The notes: a model not told the origin generated them from the sequence alone. DNA of 64,000 bases from Brassica napus (GCF_020379485.1 NC_063436.1:37949512-38013511); one strand, 5' to 3'. Positions 33,195 through 45,195 are shown, counted from the first letter of the stretch. Translations and numbers: made by a program.

Positions 33195-34625
33195 ATGCCT
33201 CCAAGAACAAGGATCCCGAAAGCACTCAAAGCCTCTCGCGGAGCAGCCACGCCTTCTCATTCCGCGAGTGTTCCATTCACCTATCCATGGCCGAACAAAG
33301 TTGAGGGTCAACCGATTAACATCAATGACCCACTACTCCTTGACAACAATTGTGAGGGGTGGGACAAGGAGTCCGCAGCGAGGTACAATAGGCTTCTCGC
33401 AGCAGAGATCTTGCCGACACGATTTGCTCACGCGGAGACCTTAGCTGATCTCGGTCTCGAGTCTGACGTCTTCGAGACGCTCGACGTCATGGGCCTTGCT
33501 CCTCTCTGCTACCAAGCCCAAGTTCTCTATCCAGATTTGGTTCGGCAAGTGCTCGCAACAGCTCAGATCACTTACTAGAACCCCACCACGCCAACGTACG
33601 AGAACTGCTCCTTCTCCTTCATGGCCGACGGCAAGTTCTGCTCCATCTCTCTCCATGATCTAAATGAACTACTCGAGATCGCAGACACGCCTAGAGCGGT
33701 CTCAGTTGAGAAGAAGTTCGCACCAGCAAACGCCTTTTGGGATCTCATTGCGACAGGGAAGTTCACCTCTCGCAAGGCTTATCAATCACAAATCCGGAAC
33801 CCCACTCTGCGTATCATTGCCAAGATCGTCTCAAACATCCTCTTCGCAAAGGAACTCACCTCCAAGGTCACAAACGGAGAGCTGCAGGTTCTCTACACGG
33901 GGCTCGAGGATGAGATCCGTAGAGATAAAGTCATACCGATCCAGGCAGTGAAAACTAACCCTGGATTCCTTCTCATCTCGATGCTCTCCGAGCGCAAGGA
34001 CTCCTTGCTCCGAACTGAAGACAAGAAAGACCGCTGCGGCAGTGTTCTCACTCCCTTGTTCAAACGTTTCAACATCAACCTGGATTCCTACAAGGTTGTG
34101 CCTGAGCTTGAGTACATCGACACCGCTTATTTGATCACATGCCACATCCTGCGCGACGAGAGCACTTACAAGTTCGCTGACAAGGAAGGGAACACTCTCT
34201 ACTGCAAGCTTCCTCTTCCCGGGTTAACGAACATCATGACCTTGGAAAACATAGTGTTCCTGCCCGACGCAGAACACTTGTGCGACGACCCACGCGCGCC
34301 AGTTCCAAATGAGAATGCTGACATGGATGATGTGGAGGATGTGACTCCACCGGCTGTTGGTGCTTATGATCTGGAGGACCTCACGGATGTTACTGATGAT
34401 CACGCCTACAGACGTTGGATGGTGGACTCTCAGAGGAAGAACAACAGCCTCATGAAGAGGATCCTTAGGGCGATCACTGGAGGCTGCATTGGAAGTCAAG
34501 ATGAGCAGACGACGCAGGGAACAAGGCGCCCAGGCAAGGAACCAGCGGGCACCTCAACTGGAGAAGAGAGACTTCCGAGGAACAGGAGAACAGCCGGTCA
34601 CTCCAGTAGCGGCGATTCAGACTGA
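33195..34625 (+). pseudogene. ATHILA ORF-1-family protein (env-like position)
   Basis: Single frame from ATG 33,195 (MPPRTRIPKALKASRG) to TGA 34,623, interrupted by one TAG at 33,576-33,578 (consistent with CAG to TAG). The ATG is chosen over 33,156 because it follows an acceptor-like site and heads the conserved N-terminus. It contains the NCEGWDKESAARYN motif and a hydrophilic C-terminus ending in a basic, Ser-rich tail, about 476 residues. It resembles the Pfam ATHILA ORF-1 family, whose function is unknown. It sits between pol and the 3' LTR, where some relatives carry env-like genes. I see no clear signal peptide or membrane segment. Confidence 0.75.
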
Positions 34626-36087
34626 GTCCGAAAGGACTATTCATATCCCCTTGTTTTATCCATCTGAACTATTTAGTTCCCTCCTATTTGTTTCTGTTTG
34701 TTGTGTTTTAGCCTCCTCCGATCTATTTTCACAACCAGGGATGGTGTGAAGTAAGTCTGGGGGAGAGACTCTGTACGATTTCCATGCTTTTATCGAGTCA
34801 GTCCCTAGGATCGAGTCAGTCCAGTCAAAACTTATTGTGGTAATCAGGACCTTATTTTTTGATGATTTCTTAACCACCTCGTGTTTTAACCTTCTTATTC
34901 AGTGACCTTAGCAGTGACGAAAGACCCACACATGGACCTGGAACACCTTGACTTATCTCATTTGACACTCCGGAAGTTCTCCACCGATCAGGTTACACTG
35001 GGTAGACTCAACTCCACTTTATCTGAACCTAATCTGGACTTTAATTCTTCTTGTTATGGGTACTAGATCAGGGAAACGAGAACTATACTCAGGACTTCTT
35101 ATCCTTTATATCCATCTTGCTGTTCCTGAGTAGCTAGCTCATCTTTAGCTAGTTCCCACCTTGTATCCTAGCCTTTATTCCACCTTCAAGCATTTGTTTT
35201 TCAGTGTTATATTTGCAGATATGTGCAAAAAGGTTGGAGAGGAAAGGATCGACGCAGCCTCTTACTTGTTACTGCTGCAGAAATTCAATCAGAAAGGAGA
35301 ACAAGCAGATTAAGGGAGTAACTGCTCCATGACCAATGAATCGTGCAAGTGGAACAGAATGGTGCGAATCAGATCCACCAGTGGCCTCCTTAACATCACA
35401 TGTTACATCCTTCTTCGTCACCTCAACATCTATTTTCATGCTATGTCATTCAAAAAAAAAAAAAACTCTCTATCTTTCATTTTTAGCATTTGACGATGGA
35501 GAAGGAGATGAATTCAAGGGAACACGAGCCACTGGGAAAGTCAAGCAAAGAGTTTGGTACTAATTTTGAGAGCATATAGAAGGGGACGAGCAGAGCAGTC
35601 TGATGACTGTTCCCGAACAAAGAGCAGCCGTTCTAGAGAGAGCAAAAACGAGTAGAGGCTGTGGACATCAATGGATCCGTCCTCTCTTGCAGTTTTGTGC
35701 GATATCCTGCATCCTCTAAAAAAAAATTGGTAGCCCCTAAACACTCTTAACTCCACCATTAAATAGCCTGTTCCATACCTAGACCGTCTACCCTGAGTAG
35801 CGCCTGTGACAAGAAGCTCACGATAATCCTAATTGAACAAATGGAGTTTGGTCTCGAAAGTGTTGCTTTTTCAGGTTAAGATGTAGAGTAAGGAGCCGAT
35901 CTGTGAACAGCGATCAAGGGTTCCCAGTAAGTGTGTGTGGTCCTAATCTACTGCTTGTATGGTTCAGAGATTTGTGGTAAGAGTATGGTTGCTGAGAATA
36001 AGCGAGTTCCCACACTTTCAAACCTTTCTCCCTGTTCTTGGTACTTGCCATGTTCGAGGACAAACAAGGATCTAAGTCTGGGGGAAT
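34626..36087 (+). other. Athila B non-coding tail with two PPTs
   Basis: No gene. AAGTCTGGGGGAGA at 34,753-34,766 is an internal polypurine tract identical to that of A1. AAGTCTGGGGGAAT at 36,074-36,087 adjoins the 3' LTR. The part from about 35,324 duplicates 26,467-27,238. Confidence 0.75.
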
Positions 36088-37229
36088 TGATATATGGTGT
36101 TTTTCACATCATTGTATAGGTGTTTTCGTATTGATTCGAGTCCTTAATCCGTGTCAGTCTAGTCCTTTTTGATCTTTTACAGGTCTGGAGTTGGTAGAAG
36201 AATGAAGAGAGGGTGCATAAAGAGAAGCTGTCCTGTTGGAGCATTCCTGCGGAGAACACTCAAGGAGAACAGTCCCGAGACTGTTCTCAAGCGGAACAAG
36301 CAGACGGAGTGATCCCGAGGTTGTTCCCGACAAATAAGGAAGCTCCTATTTCAGGAATTAAAGCCCTGTTGCCCTAATATCTTTTCTACCTATTGGCACC
36401 TCCATATAAAGACGCCATCTATCCTATTTTTATCTCGGACGCTAATTTTTACAAGAGAACTATTAGCTTTTGCGATCTGCAACTTGTAAGGGAGAAGAAT
36501 CCATTCTCTCATAGAGAAGACCCTCTGAACCCTTTGTTTGCTACTCTTATTATTATGCAGTTCCATTCAGGATCTATGTCTTTTACTGCTTGCATTATGA
36601 TCGAGTAGTGATCTAGCTCGCCTAGGGTTGTTAGGGTGTTGAATTATGAGCTAAACATAGATAAGCTATTCTTAATTGTTCTTCGTTCATACTGTTCTTA
36701 AAGCTTCCATTAATCTGATCACTTGATGTTAGATCCTAAGTTAATCGCCTAGCTAACCGCTTAGTAGATAACTTGACATGTATTGAATGAGCTTAATATC
36801 CCTAATCAGCGAAAGTAGATATTAGGGTAGTAAGTGAACTGATCGGACCTGATCTCTAAGGCTTGCAGTCGTTCTCATCTCAACGACAGTTAGATGGTGG
36901 GATCGACCAGCAAAGGGATCACCACCACGACAGTGGGGTGTTCCAGCTGAGTGATCCGAGTTCTAGAAAGCACTACATCGCGCTTGAATAATTGTTTGGC
37001 TCTCGCTCAACACCCAATGAACTACCCTAGGCTAGCCTCTTGTTAAATTGAATGAATCTCTAGTTTACTTGTTTTCCGAGTCACCAATTGAATTGAAAAT
37101 CATTTTCCTCTTAGCTTAGTATTGAAACTTATAAGAGTAAAGTGTAGACTGGTCCTCTGGATTGAATCTAAAGTACTATAATCACAACTGTTAACTTGGC
37201 AGTAGCAAGAATTCATATTTAGTGTATCA
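36088..37229 (+). repeat. Athila B 3' LTR (1,142 bp)
   Basis: Same length and ends as 27,239-28,380 (TGATATATGG...TGTATCA). TATAAAG near 36,405-36,411. The following bases (AGAAG) have no partner at the left end, because the left flank of the compound element is rearranged. Confidence 0.9.
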
Positions 37230-37347
37230 AGAAGAAAATACTGGAACACATGGGGGCGGAGACAAGGCTAGACTTATGTAGGTCTCGCTAGACTTACGTA
37301 GGTCTCACCTTGTTTCTTCCCACCTGTGATTCCAGTATCTTTCTTCT
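37230..37347. repeat. foldback with two 20-bp repeats in the loop
   Basis: Arms 37,230-37,267 and 37,308-37,347 are imperfect inverted copies (AGAAGAAA-ATACTGGAA and complement). The loop contains two near-identical 20-bp repeats (GCTAGACTTAYGTAGGTCTC). It lies between the B LTR and CACTA subterminal repeats. May be part of the CACTA end. Confidence 0.6.
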
Positions 37348-37374
37348 CTTCTTTTTTAAAATATTACAACAGGA

Positions 37375-37575
37375 GTCCCTAATTCGTCGTTAATTTACGA
37401 GGAATTAGCGAGACCGCTTGTTTTTACTCTACGAGGAAATAGCAAGGCCCGTGTTTTCCGGTTACGAGGTGTTTACTATGATTTCTGCTTACGTGGAATT
37501 AACGAGTCCCGCGTTCTTTATTTTTTAATTTCGTCGTAAATTCCTCCTTATTTTACGAGGGAATTACGAGGATTA
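37375..37575 (-). repeat. CACTA-type subterminal repeats
   Basis: Five or more variants of TTACGAGGAATTA occur in both orientations, in the position where En/Spm (CACTA) elements carry transposase-binding subterminal repeats. I cannot see the terminal CACTA inverted repeat itself. 37,576-37,814 has no gene. Confidence 0.5.
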
Positions 37576-37814
37576 TGTTTAAATCCCTAAAATCCGAACC
37601 CCAAACCCCAAAACCCATCTTCCTTATTCCCTTTAACCTCAATCTATTCTTTCCATTTCAAATCCCAAATTCTAAAACCACAATTCCTTAACTTATAATC
37701 TCAATTAATCTTTTATTTCTAATACAAACTCCCATAACCTTACACAAAATCAAATTATATAAATAGTTTTTCATGCATTAAGTCTAAAAATCACTCTTAT
37801 TAAAAACAAATACA

Positions 37815-38705
37815 TCAATCGGATACATCGATATTCTCGTCATCACTAGAAACATCATTATTTTCATTAAACTCGTCTTCAACAGCTTCGTCCGTGGCAT
37901 CGTCGGTAAAATCTCCGTACTCATGATTATGTGGATCAATGAGAAGGATGTTATCAATTTCTTGTTCAGGTTCCTCGACTTCATTTATCTGTTCTTCTTG
38001 CAATGGTTGTTCTTCTCCACTGTTGATTCGTCCTCGAGGTGTAACTTTGATCACGGCTAACCAATTTATTACTGATTCTCTCATACGAGGGTATGGAAGG
38101 AAGCTAACTTGTTTTGCTTGTGAAGCTAAATGAAAGGCTCGAATTTGTTGAACCTGTAAAAATAAAGAAAACGTAGAAATTTATTTATTTTGCTCATGTA
38201 TGGAAAAAAAAAGAATTTGGTTGTACCTTCGTCCACCATTGACATCAACTACACCGAATTTGTTAAACCGAACACCTATGTTGACGACAGGGTCGAACCA
38301 TTCACATTTGAACAATATCCCTGGGAATTCGACTTCAATAATCTCTGTCAAGATCCCATAGAAATATGTTTCCCCTTTTACACATATTCCATAGTTACTG
38401 GTCGCCCGCTGGCTACCATACTCATATGTGTGAAAAGTATAGCCTCGAGTGAAATACATATATGATGTGGTAACCTTTACAAGTGGAGATTGAATTACTT
38501 CGTGTAACCACTTAGGATAATCTGCATCGTCGTCATAATCAACCTGCAAAAATAAAGAGAACGTTGAAATATAGATCATGTATGAAAAAAGAGTTTGATC
38601 GACCTGAAAAAATTAAGAGTTTGAGTTAATACCTGATTCTTCAACCACTTAATAAAGTGTTGATCTTTCCTTTTGTCTATGTCACTTGTGGATATACCTG
38701 GGAAT
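37815..38705 (-). pseudogene. CACTA element protein fragment (DUF4216-like)
   Basis: Exon-like blocks on minus: 38,633-38,705 (KRKDQHFIKWLKNQ), 38,227-38,543 (YPKWLHEVIQSPLVKV, YGICVKGETYFYGILTEIIEVEFPG, FKCEWFDP) and about 37,815-38,153 (LASQAKQVSFLPYPRM then an acidic tail). GT-AG sites are visible at most borders, though the phase between the last two blocks does not agree. The middle block resembles DUF4216, found in the C-terminal half of En/Spm TNP2-type transposases. The upstream part is lost at 38,706 to insertion D3. Confidence 0.7.
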
Positions 38706-40739
38706 TGTGGCAACCGGAATTCGCACTGTCGATTTTCATTTAAAAAAGGAAAGTTAGGAAAACCTTAATTTCCCAGAGATCCCGGATATCTACTAAACCA
38801 CACGCCAAGCAATCAGAACACGAAATAAAGAAGAGAAAAATCAGAAATCGAAAAAGAGAGCAAGATAGTTCTTATTCTGAATCTGCATTTGAGCGTTTAC
38901 AACAAGGTAAGAGTCTCGGCTACGAGAGCTGTCGGCAAGATTCCTAGTTCTAAAACCCTAAGACGGCAAAAACCTAATTGAGTCACAGCTCGAATAACAA
39001 AAACGGAAAGTTGCCTAAATACTCTAAGTGCTAAGTTTGCTCTATCTCGAATCCCCCTTTGCCTCTCACCTAGGACTCCTTATATAGTTGCTCCTAGGTC
39101 GGTTTGCGCCTTTCCCCTTCTGCCCTTAAGCCGTCAAAGCTCAAAAATGGAGATATTCCAATTTTCCCGATCTTCGTGATTATCTTCGGAAACTTCACAT
39201 TTATCCGCGGAAACTTAACATTTATCTTGCCTTACGAACCAAGCATAAACCGTCATAAGGCTTATGGGTTTTCAGTTAAGAAATCATAAGTGGGCTTTGA
39301 GTTGCGTTTTAGGTCTCTTTGGGTCGTCTTTGACTTGAAATGTTTATTACGGTTTCTTCGATAAAACCAAACTTCCCATGGTTTTTATCATATAGTTTGA
39401 CTGATGACTTCAAGTGATGAGAAACAAAGAATGGTTTAGCCATGGCCTACGGGAGATAGCATTAAAGAGTAGACGAGAATACATGGATTTGTGTCGTATC
39501 GACGTTTTGGAACGAATTGGTCAACCAGCGTTAGATCTGGCTAACAATTGGGAAGAAAGTGTTCCCTTTAATGTGCTCGCTGCTACTTTTATTCTCGAGT
39601 TTTCTTTGTCGCGAATGTTTTCGATGCATTACAATGACTCACTAGGTTCAACGGAGACTGAAGAAATGCTTTGATGCTCGAAGATTTCTCGTAAATTTTG
39701 TTTATACGAAACTGCCTTTATAAAGCCGAAGACGGTTTTAAGACTTTGGCTAATCGTTGAGTTTTAGTTTGATATTGGTACTGGTTTTCTATACGCATGA
39801 TTACGACAAGAAATGATGTACAGTCTTTGAGATTATGTTCATGATCGTCTGGATATGTTGTTGGCGTTTAGACAAATTTTCGATTGTAGTTTGCCTTTTT
39901 GGGACGATTTGGTTTGACGAAAGCTTTTTCCTGACGATTTGCAAAAACTTTTGAAGTTTGGGAGTATACGAGTATAGTATAAGTACCTACTCCCCCCTCC
40001 TTTTTTTTGCGAAAGAAAACGATTGAACCGATACTTTGAAGGGTTGTGTACGTTTCTTCTTCCGAAGTTTGGAATGATCGACAAGACGGGTCGATTTAAA
40101 GATGACGCTGGGACTGTGATTTGGTTGTTTCCAGGTTGACGACTTGGAATATGTTGGTTTTGAGAAAACTGCTAGAAACGAATCGTTTTTAAGACGACGT
40201 TCATGTCTCTAGTTTTTTCTCTCTTTAGGAAACGAGCTGGGTATGCGTGGCAATCGTTTCTCGATTCTCAGAGAGTTTATATCGGTTTGCAAGATCTGGC
40301 TGAACATTTATGGAACAATATACCGAGACAGGAAAAATCGCCTAAGACTTAGTTCGCTAGACTTAGTCTCAAAGGCGTTCTTATTTCTTAGTAATTTGCT
40401 ACGAAAATTCCAAGTCTGATATTGAAACAAGTCGGACATACCTTAGTGTTCTCGGAGATGCAGTTTTGTCTCTTCTCAGTTTTGCTTGCTTTTTTCCCCT
40501 TCCTCTTCTCGTGTATGTTCGCCATTTTTGATATTGGTGTTTATCCTTTGAAACTTGACATTTATCTTTCGAACTTGACTGTTATCTTCTCCTTAGATAC
40601 GACGTCAATTTCTATAAAAAGGTTGAACATAATCGTATAGTTGAGGCGGCTAAGGTGTTAAGTTAACTGTTGCCGTTTTATACGATTAATTTGAATTCAT
40701 GCGAGAAAACAAGTCTTTGCGGTTTTTATCGTAAAGTTT

Positions 40740-41180
40740 CAATGGTAACTCCAATCGAGACGACACAAGAGACGTTTCGATCGAGATTCGAAGGAGAACG
40801 CAAAGATGGAGGTAAGGGCGAATAGGAGCAAGCCAAGGAGTTTAGACGAGTCTTACTTGTTTTCGTCGTAAAATCTAAACAGAAACTCTGATTGAGACGA
40901 AACCAAAAGCGTTTCGATCGGGATTCAAAAGAGAACGCAAAGGAGGATCTTTTTAAAGCCTGACAGGTCGCTATGTAGCGAGTTGGAGGTCTGCCAGGTC
41001 GCTATGTAGCGAGTAGGAGTAAGCCAAAAAGTTTAGACGAGTCCAACTTTTTTTCGTTGTAAGATCTCAACGGAAATTCTAATTGAGATGAAACGAAAAG
41101 CGTTTCGATGAGCATTCAAAAGAAAACGCAAAGGAGGACCTTTTTGAGGCCTGACAGGTCGCTATGTAGCGACCTGGTTT
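40740..41180. repeat. tandem repeats with GGTCGCTATGTAGCGACC
   Basis: Three diverged units (starting near 40,750, 40,890 and 41,080), each containing GTTTCGATCGGGATTC-like sequence and AACGCAAAGGAGGA. Two units are followed by one or more palindromes GGTCGCTATGTAGCGA(CC). Confidence 0.65.
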
Positions 41181-41224
41181 TGGCACTGGCTGGTCTAACT
41201 CGAGTTTTGATGATACGTTGATGC

Positions 41225-41640
41225 AGTCATTTCGTAAATGCTGCCAATTTTTTTACGAAAGTCTCATTGTAAAATATTGACTCTTTTCACTTTGCAAATG
41301 ATGTTCCGTAAAACATTTTTGAGTTTAATTTTACGAAAGCTGTGTAAAAAATGGTCCTGGTTTAATTTTACGAATAATGTTTCGTAAAATGTTATCGAGT
41401 TCAGATTGACGAAAGAAGTCTCGTAAAATGTTGTCAAGCTTAATTTTACGAAAGTTATTCCGCAAAACTATTATGAGTTTAATTTGAAATCTGTTTCGTA
41501 AAGATGTTTTCGAGTTCGGATTGATGAAAGCTGTCTCGTAAAATGTTGTCAAGCTTAATTTTAAGAAAATTATTCTGCAAAACTAATTAATATGAGTTTA
41601 ATTTTACGAAAGCTGTTTCGTAAACATGTTTTCGGGTTCG
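41225..41640. repeat. array of TTTTACGAAA ... TTTCGTAAAA units
   Basis: Six to eight degenerate units of about 50-60 bp, each with TTTTACGAAAGCTGTTTCGTAAAATG-like sequence, i.e. an inverted repeat inside each unit. Non-coding. Confidence 0.65.
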
Positions 41641-42170
41641 GCTGTGGAAGAGCCCTTTTTCGGAAAAGTAATGTTTTGCGGCTCTTCTGCAACTTTATTT
41701 TCTGGGTTCAAGTACCATAAACTTTGGCTGTGACGAGCTTGATTTCTTGCCACTCAACTTAATCAGAAATTTTCTCGTTTTCTGCAGGATTGATCCGAGG
41801 AAGTTCTGAGTAATTTTTTCCGTAATAAGCTCGAATTCGACGATTTATGTTACCATGGAAGCGACTCTTAAGTATTTTATGAAACCTTAGGTTTCAGAAA
41901 ACGTTTTAGCAGTGAGGGAAAAGATCTCCCGTTTTGCTTTGTTTCGTCTCCGTCAACCGTTTTTAGGTTTCGAATGATTTTTAAGAAATCAACTTTGTTT
42001 CTCCGAAAGTTATCAAGAAGAAGTACAGTCGTGGGGGTTGCGTACCCGATTTCATGTTCTTCTTCTTTCTGCGAGTAATCTAAGGTTTTTCCGAAAGATA
42101 TTCGGAAGAAGTACAGTGGCGAGTTATGTACCCGATTTGTAGTGCTTCCCTTTTTTCTCCGCGGCTAACT

Positions 42171-42737
42171 GATATATCATGGATTTGACCTATTTTTACC
42201 CATGGGATATAAGTATTTTACTATCTATATACTATATATTATATCCTATTAGGTATGTTTTCAGGTTCAGAAGTATCTTGGAGTAAAGTGATGATTATGG
42301 AGCATTTAGAATTTTAAAAGAGATTTCATCCGAGCTGACCATAAAAGGTCGATACGAAGAAGAAACAATCGATTGATGCACATCCAGTGCCGTCGATCGA
42401 TACCGAAGAGAAGCCTCGACGATTGAAGATTATGATCGATCGATATACATCCAGTACCATCGATCAATGTCGAGACACGGAAGCGCGACTTGGTTTCAGC
42501 CGACTTTAAACCCAAGACTTCACCAATTTACAAGATTACCCCTGACGAGTTTTTAACCTAATAGTTATATACTTGCCTAAGTGTTAGGAGGCAAGAGAGA
42601 GTTTTTACACAGTTTTTACAGAGTTTTTCTACAGAGTTTTTCAGCCACCATTGTATTCTTAGGAGAGAAAATCATAGAGAGATTTGTGATTGGAACTCCA
42701 TTGATTCATCTATTCTATTTTATGCAGTTTTATTCTT
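42171..42737 (+). mobile_element. A-family LTR fragment, plus orientation
   Basis: Begins TGATATATC and reads as the reverse complement of the A2 LTR (11,362 downward), including ATCGATCGAT sites near 42,395 and 42,435 and TTATATACTTGCC. It stops near 42,737; no internal region follows. Confidence 0.75.
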
Positions 42738-44756
42738 TTACTACAGATTGGCGTGAGCTAATTACCAATGGACACAACACTGGACATGAAGTCCACATTT
42801 TTGCTGCGGTATACCCTGCAGGCCTTGGTTGAAATGATGGACGTCATGGCGCCAGCCTATGAACCCCACCTCGTTGGTTAAGATGATTGACAGGAAGATC
42901 TGTAACTGGTGTATGACAGTATCAGCTACAGGCTACAAAAATTATAAAGCTTTGTTGCAATGCTGGTTTGCTTCAAGGGAGTAAGCTCTGTTTTTTCAGA
43001 CATTTTGATATTTCTGAGTTTTCATGTAAAAGTCAGTAAGACTTAAACAGATAAATTTGATGTACAAAAGTTAGTTTTCTTTGAATAATTTTACAAATAT
43101 TCAAAAAAAAGGTGAAATAAAGAAAATATGGGGAAACACCTTAATACCTCTAGTTTATGTTCTTTACAGTTTACGCTCTATATTTTTATATTTATTTTTG
43201 GTTAGGGTTTGGCCTGCCCTACGGGCAGGTTAGTAACTAAAAAATATATTTAACGTATCATAAATTTAATTGAATATTCAAAATTTATAGTTCATTTAAA
43301 TTACAAATAATCTTGAAATTGTAATACCAAAAATTACAATTATACATCATTCAAATTTTTAATATTATAATTATACACAGATAACATCTAGTAATGCAGA
43401 CGATCATGGGTCTTGAATAATAATAAACATATGATAACATCTAGTATTACATCATCATCCATTGAGCATTTCTCTAATACACTTGTTAACGTTTACCGTT
43501 CATGAATTAAATGCATTAATAGTTACAAAATTAGCATGATCACATATAACATACTATTCAACTTATATACCTTTGAATTTTAGATTCAATTTCGTAGTAT
43601 ACAACCATACTTATATTAGGTTTGAATCTCAAAATTTAATATTTTTCAGAAACATAAAATTTCTATTGGTAAACAATTTGGACATTATTTCTTTCCACAG
43701 ATGATGGTGATGCCACTCACTTCTTTTTTTACTGAAGTTGCATATTCAGCAAGATATCTTCGTAAGTGTATCATCTTCTTCTCTTGAGGTTCTCCTTTGA
43801 AAGAAAAAAAACACAATTCTACATGTCCCTTTGTAACCTGTTTGCCTTTGATACTTTAGCCTTTCTAAAGAGTGATTAATTCTGTGGAGTAACATTATGA
43901 AAAACACACCTGCAATAATGTAGAAACAATGTTCCCACGTCTCCGATGAAACCAAAGAGGCTCCAAAATCAGGCAGTGTCTCCTGACATTTCACTCTGGT
44001 TCTCCAGTCTCCTCCCTCGATGAAAGAACCGCAATTAATACTTAGATAATATTTTTTCAAGATATTTTTTTTTTCTCTATGTATGTGCGACAAATTTGAA
44101 ATGCAGGGGAGTGAATGTCTAACCTCATCTCTCTTCATTTCACAATAATCTTCATAGCTCGTCTAAGCATTCTCTATGTTTATCTTCATTCTCATTGTTC
44201 CTCTTTGTTTGAAGTCTGCAGTAACAATCCAATTATGGTCAGGGAACCAACCACAAACCTACAAATAGTTTTCTCGCAGTCCACCAATGATCCGTTTTGA
44301 ACACTAATATATCTGCATTTCTCCACTTCGTCGTAATAATATATGATTCTCAAGGCGACACATATATCCATATATTTAATCAAAATCAACCAAAAGTCAA
44401 GATTTGCAAACGCAAACACAGCTTGTAAAGTCTACAAAGAACATACCTGAGCGAAGAGAAGAGCGCATGATGTCGACATAGTTGGACTTGATTCTCAAGA
44501 CGACACATATTAAGATCCATATATTTAATCAAAATCTTCCCTGAAATATATGTACTGGTAAAGTCCATGTATTAGTTTCTGATCTGTAGACGTATGGACT
44601 CCAAAGTCAACACTCTCTTGTTAATGTACTTATTTCTAGCCTCACTGCTCTCTGCAATAGTTCATTACATACACAACACAACCCAAAAATTCCAATCAAA
44701 ATTCAGAGACTTTGAATGGTCGGATATATTTACGGAGGTGATTGGTTGATTTTTTT
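42738..44756. other. AT-rich intergenic stretch, no gene recognised
   Basis: 42,738-43,000 is less AT-rich and may be a decayed gene piece that I cannot name. A 130-residue ORF at 43,746-44,138 (minus) has no recognised domain. An imperfect 43-bp direct repeat is present near 44,344 and 44,490. A Helitron-like hairpin lies at 43,215-43,235. Confidence 0.5.
43217..43233 (-). other. possible Helitron 3' end hairpin
   Basis: CCTGCCCTACGGGCAGG is a 7-bp stem with a 3-base loop. On minus it is followed 8-9 bases later by CTAA, the CTRR form expected at a Helitron terminus, though the next base is C rather than T. The 5' end was not found. Confidence 0.35.
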
Positions 44757-45195
44757 TTACCCGCCATGGCCGTCGTAGACACCAAATGAATGAGCGGTTG
44801 ATTGAGGACTGAAACAACCATCTATTAAAGAAATCTTTGTAGATTGGAGGAATCTGGATATCATGGAGACATCATATTCCATCTCCGGTGGTCTTCCACA
44901 GATCGAAGTTACACCGTACAAAGGAGCACTCTTGAACTCGAACAGACTCCAGCTCTCTGTTCTGCTTATCATCTTCTTGTTAACCGTCGATCGTCTCTTG
45001 TCTGAGCCAACTGTCTATTTCTCGTCTGAGCCGTTGATCTCTTTACCGGTAGTGATACCAGTGTCTTTCTCTGATGATGAAGATTCCTTTAAGTTGGGGG
45101 AATTGATCCGAGAGGAAAAAAATTTCCTAGATTGAGCTCCATGAGACCCAGAAACAGAACTCGAAGTCTCCAGCAACGAATCGCCATAGTAGTAG
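44757..45195 (-). pseudogene. ABI1-like PP2C first-exon fragment
   Basis: On minus, the region reads as the N-terminal extension and first catalytic part of a clade A protein phosphatase 2C: SSRINSPNL, then MISRTESWSLFEFKS, SICGRPPEMEYDVS and FGVYDGHGG. Compared with ABI1, the Asp of EMEDAV is replaced (EMEYDV), and a TAG lies before the Met-Ile-Ser. Homology stops right after DGHGG, near the first-exon boundary of ABI-type genes, where GTAAAA follows. The start codon region and all later exons are missing. In plants these phosphatases restrain abscisic-acid signalling; this copy cannot. Confidence 0.75.

Larger units (their letters stand above)
38706..42170 (-). mobile_element. D3: non-coding LTR-type element
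   Basis: Starts TGTGGCAACC and follows D2 closely for the first kilobase, including a TATATAAGG box on minus (about 39,079-39,086). About 3.5 kb with no recognisable gag or pol. The right part is repetitive: 138-190 bp repeats (40,740-41,180) carrying GGTCGCTATGTAGCGA palindromes, and an array of TTTTACGAAA/TTTCGTAAAA units (41,225-41,640). It ends at an A-family LTR fragment with no TSD seen. Confidence 0.55.

Noticed and set aside
36088..37234. AGAAG after the B 3' LTR as a target duplication
   Set aside because: No matching pentamer precedes the left LTR or the left fragment; the left boundary is rearranged.
43746..44138. 130-residue minus-strand ORF
   Set aside because: No family resemblance, low-complexity end, no supporting promoter; treated as intergenic.
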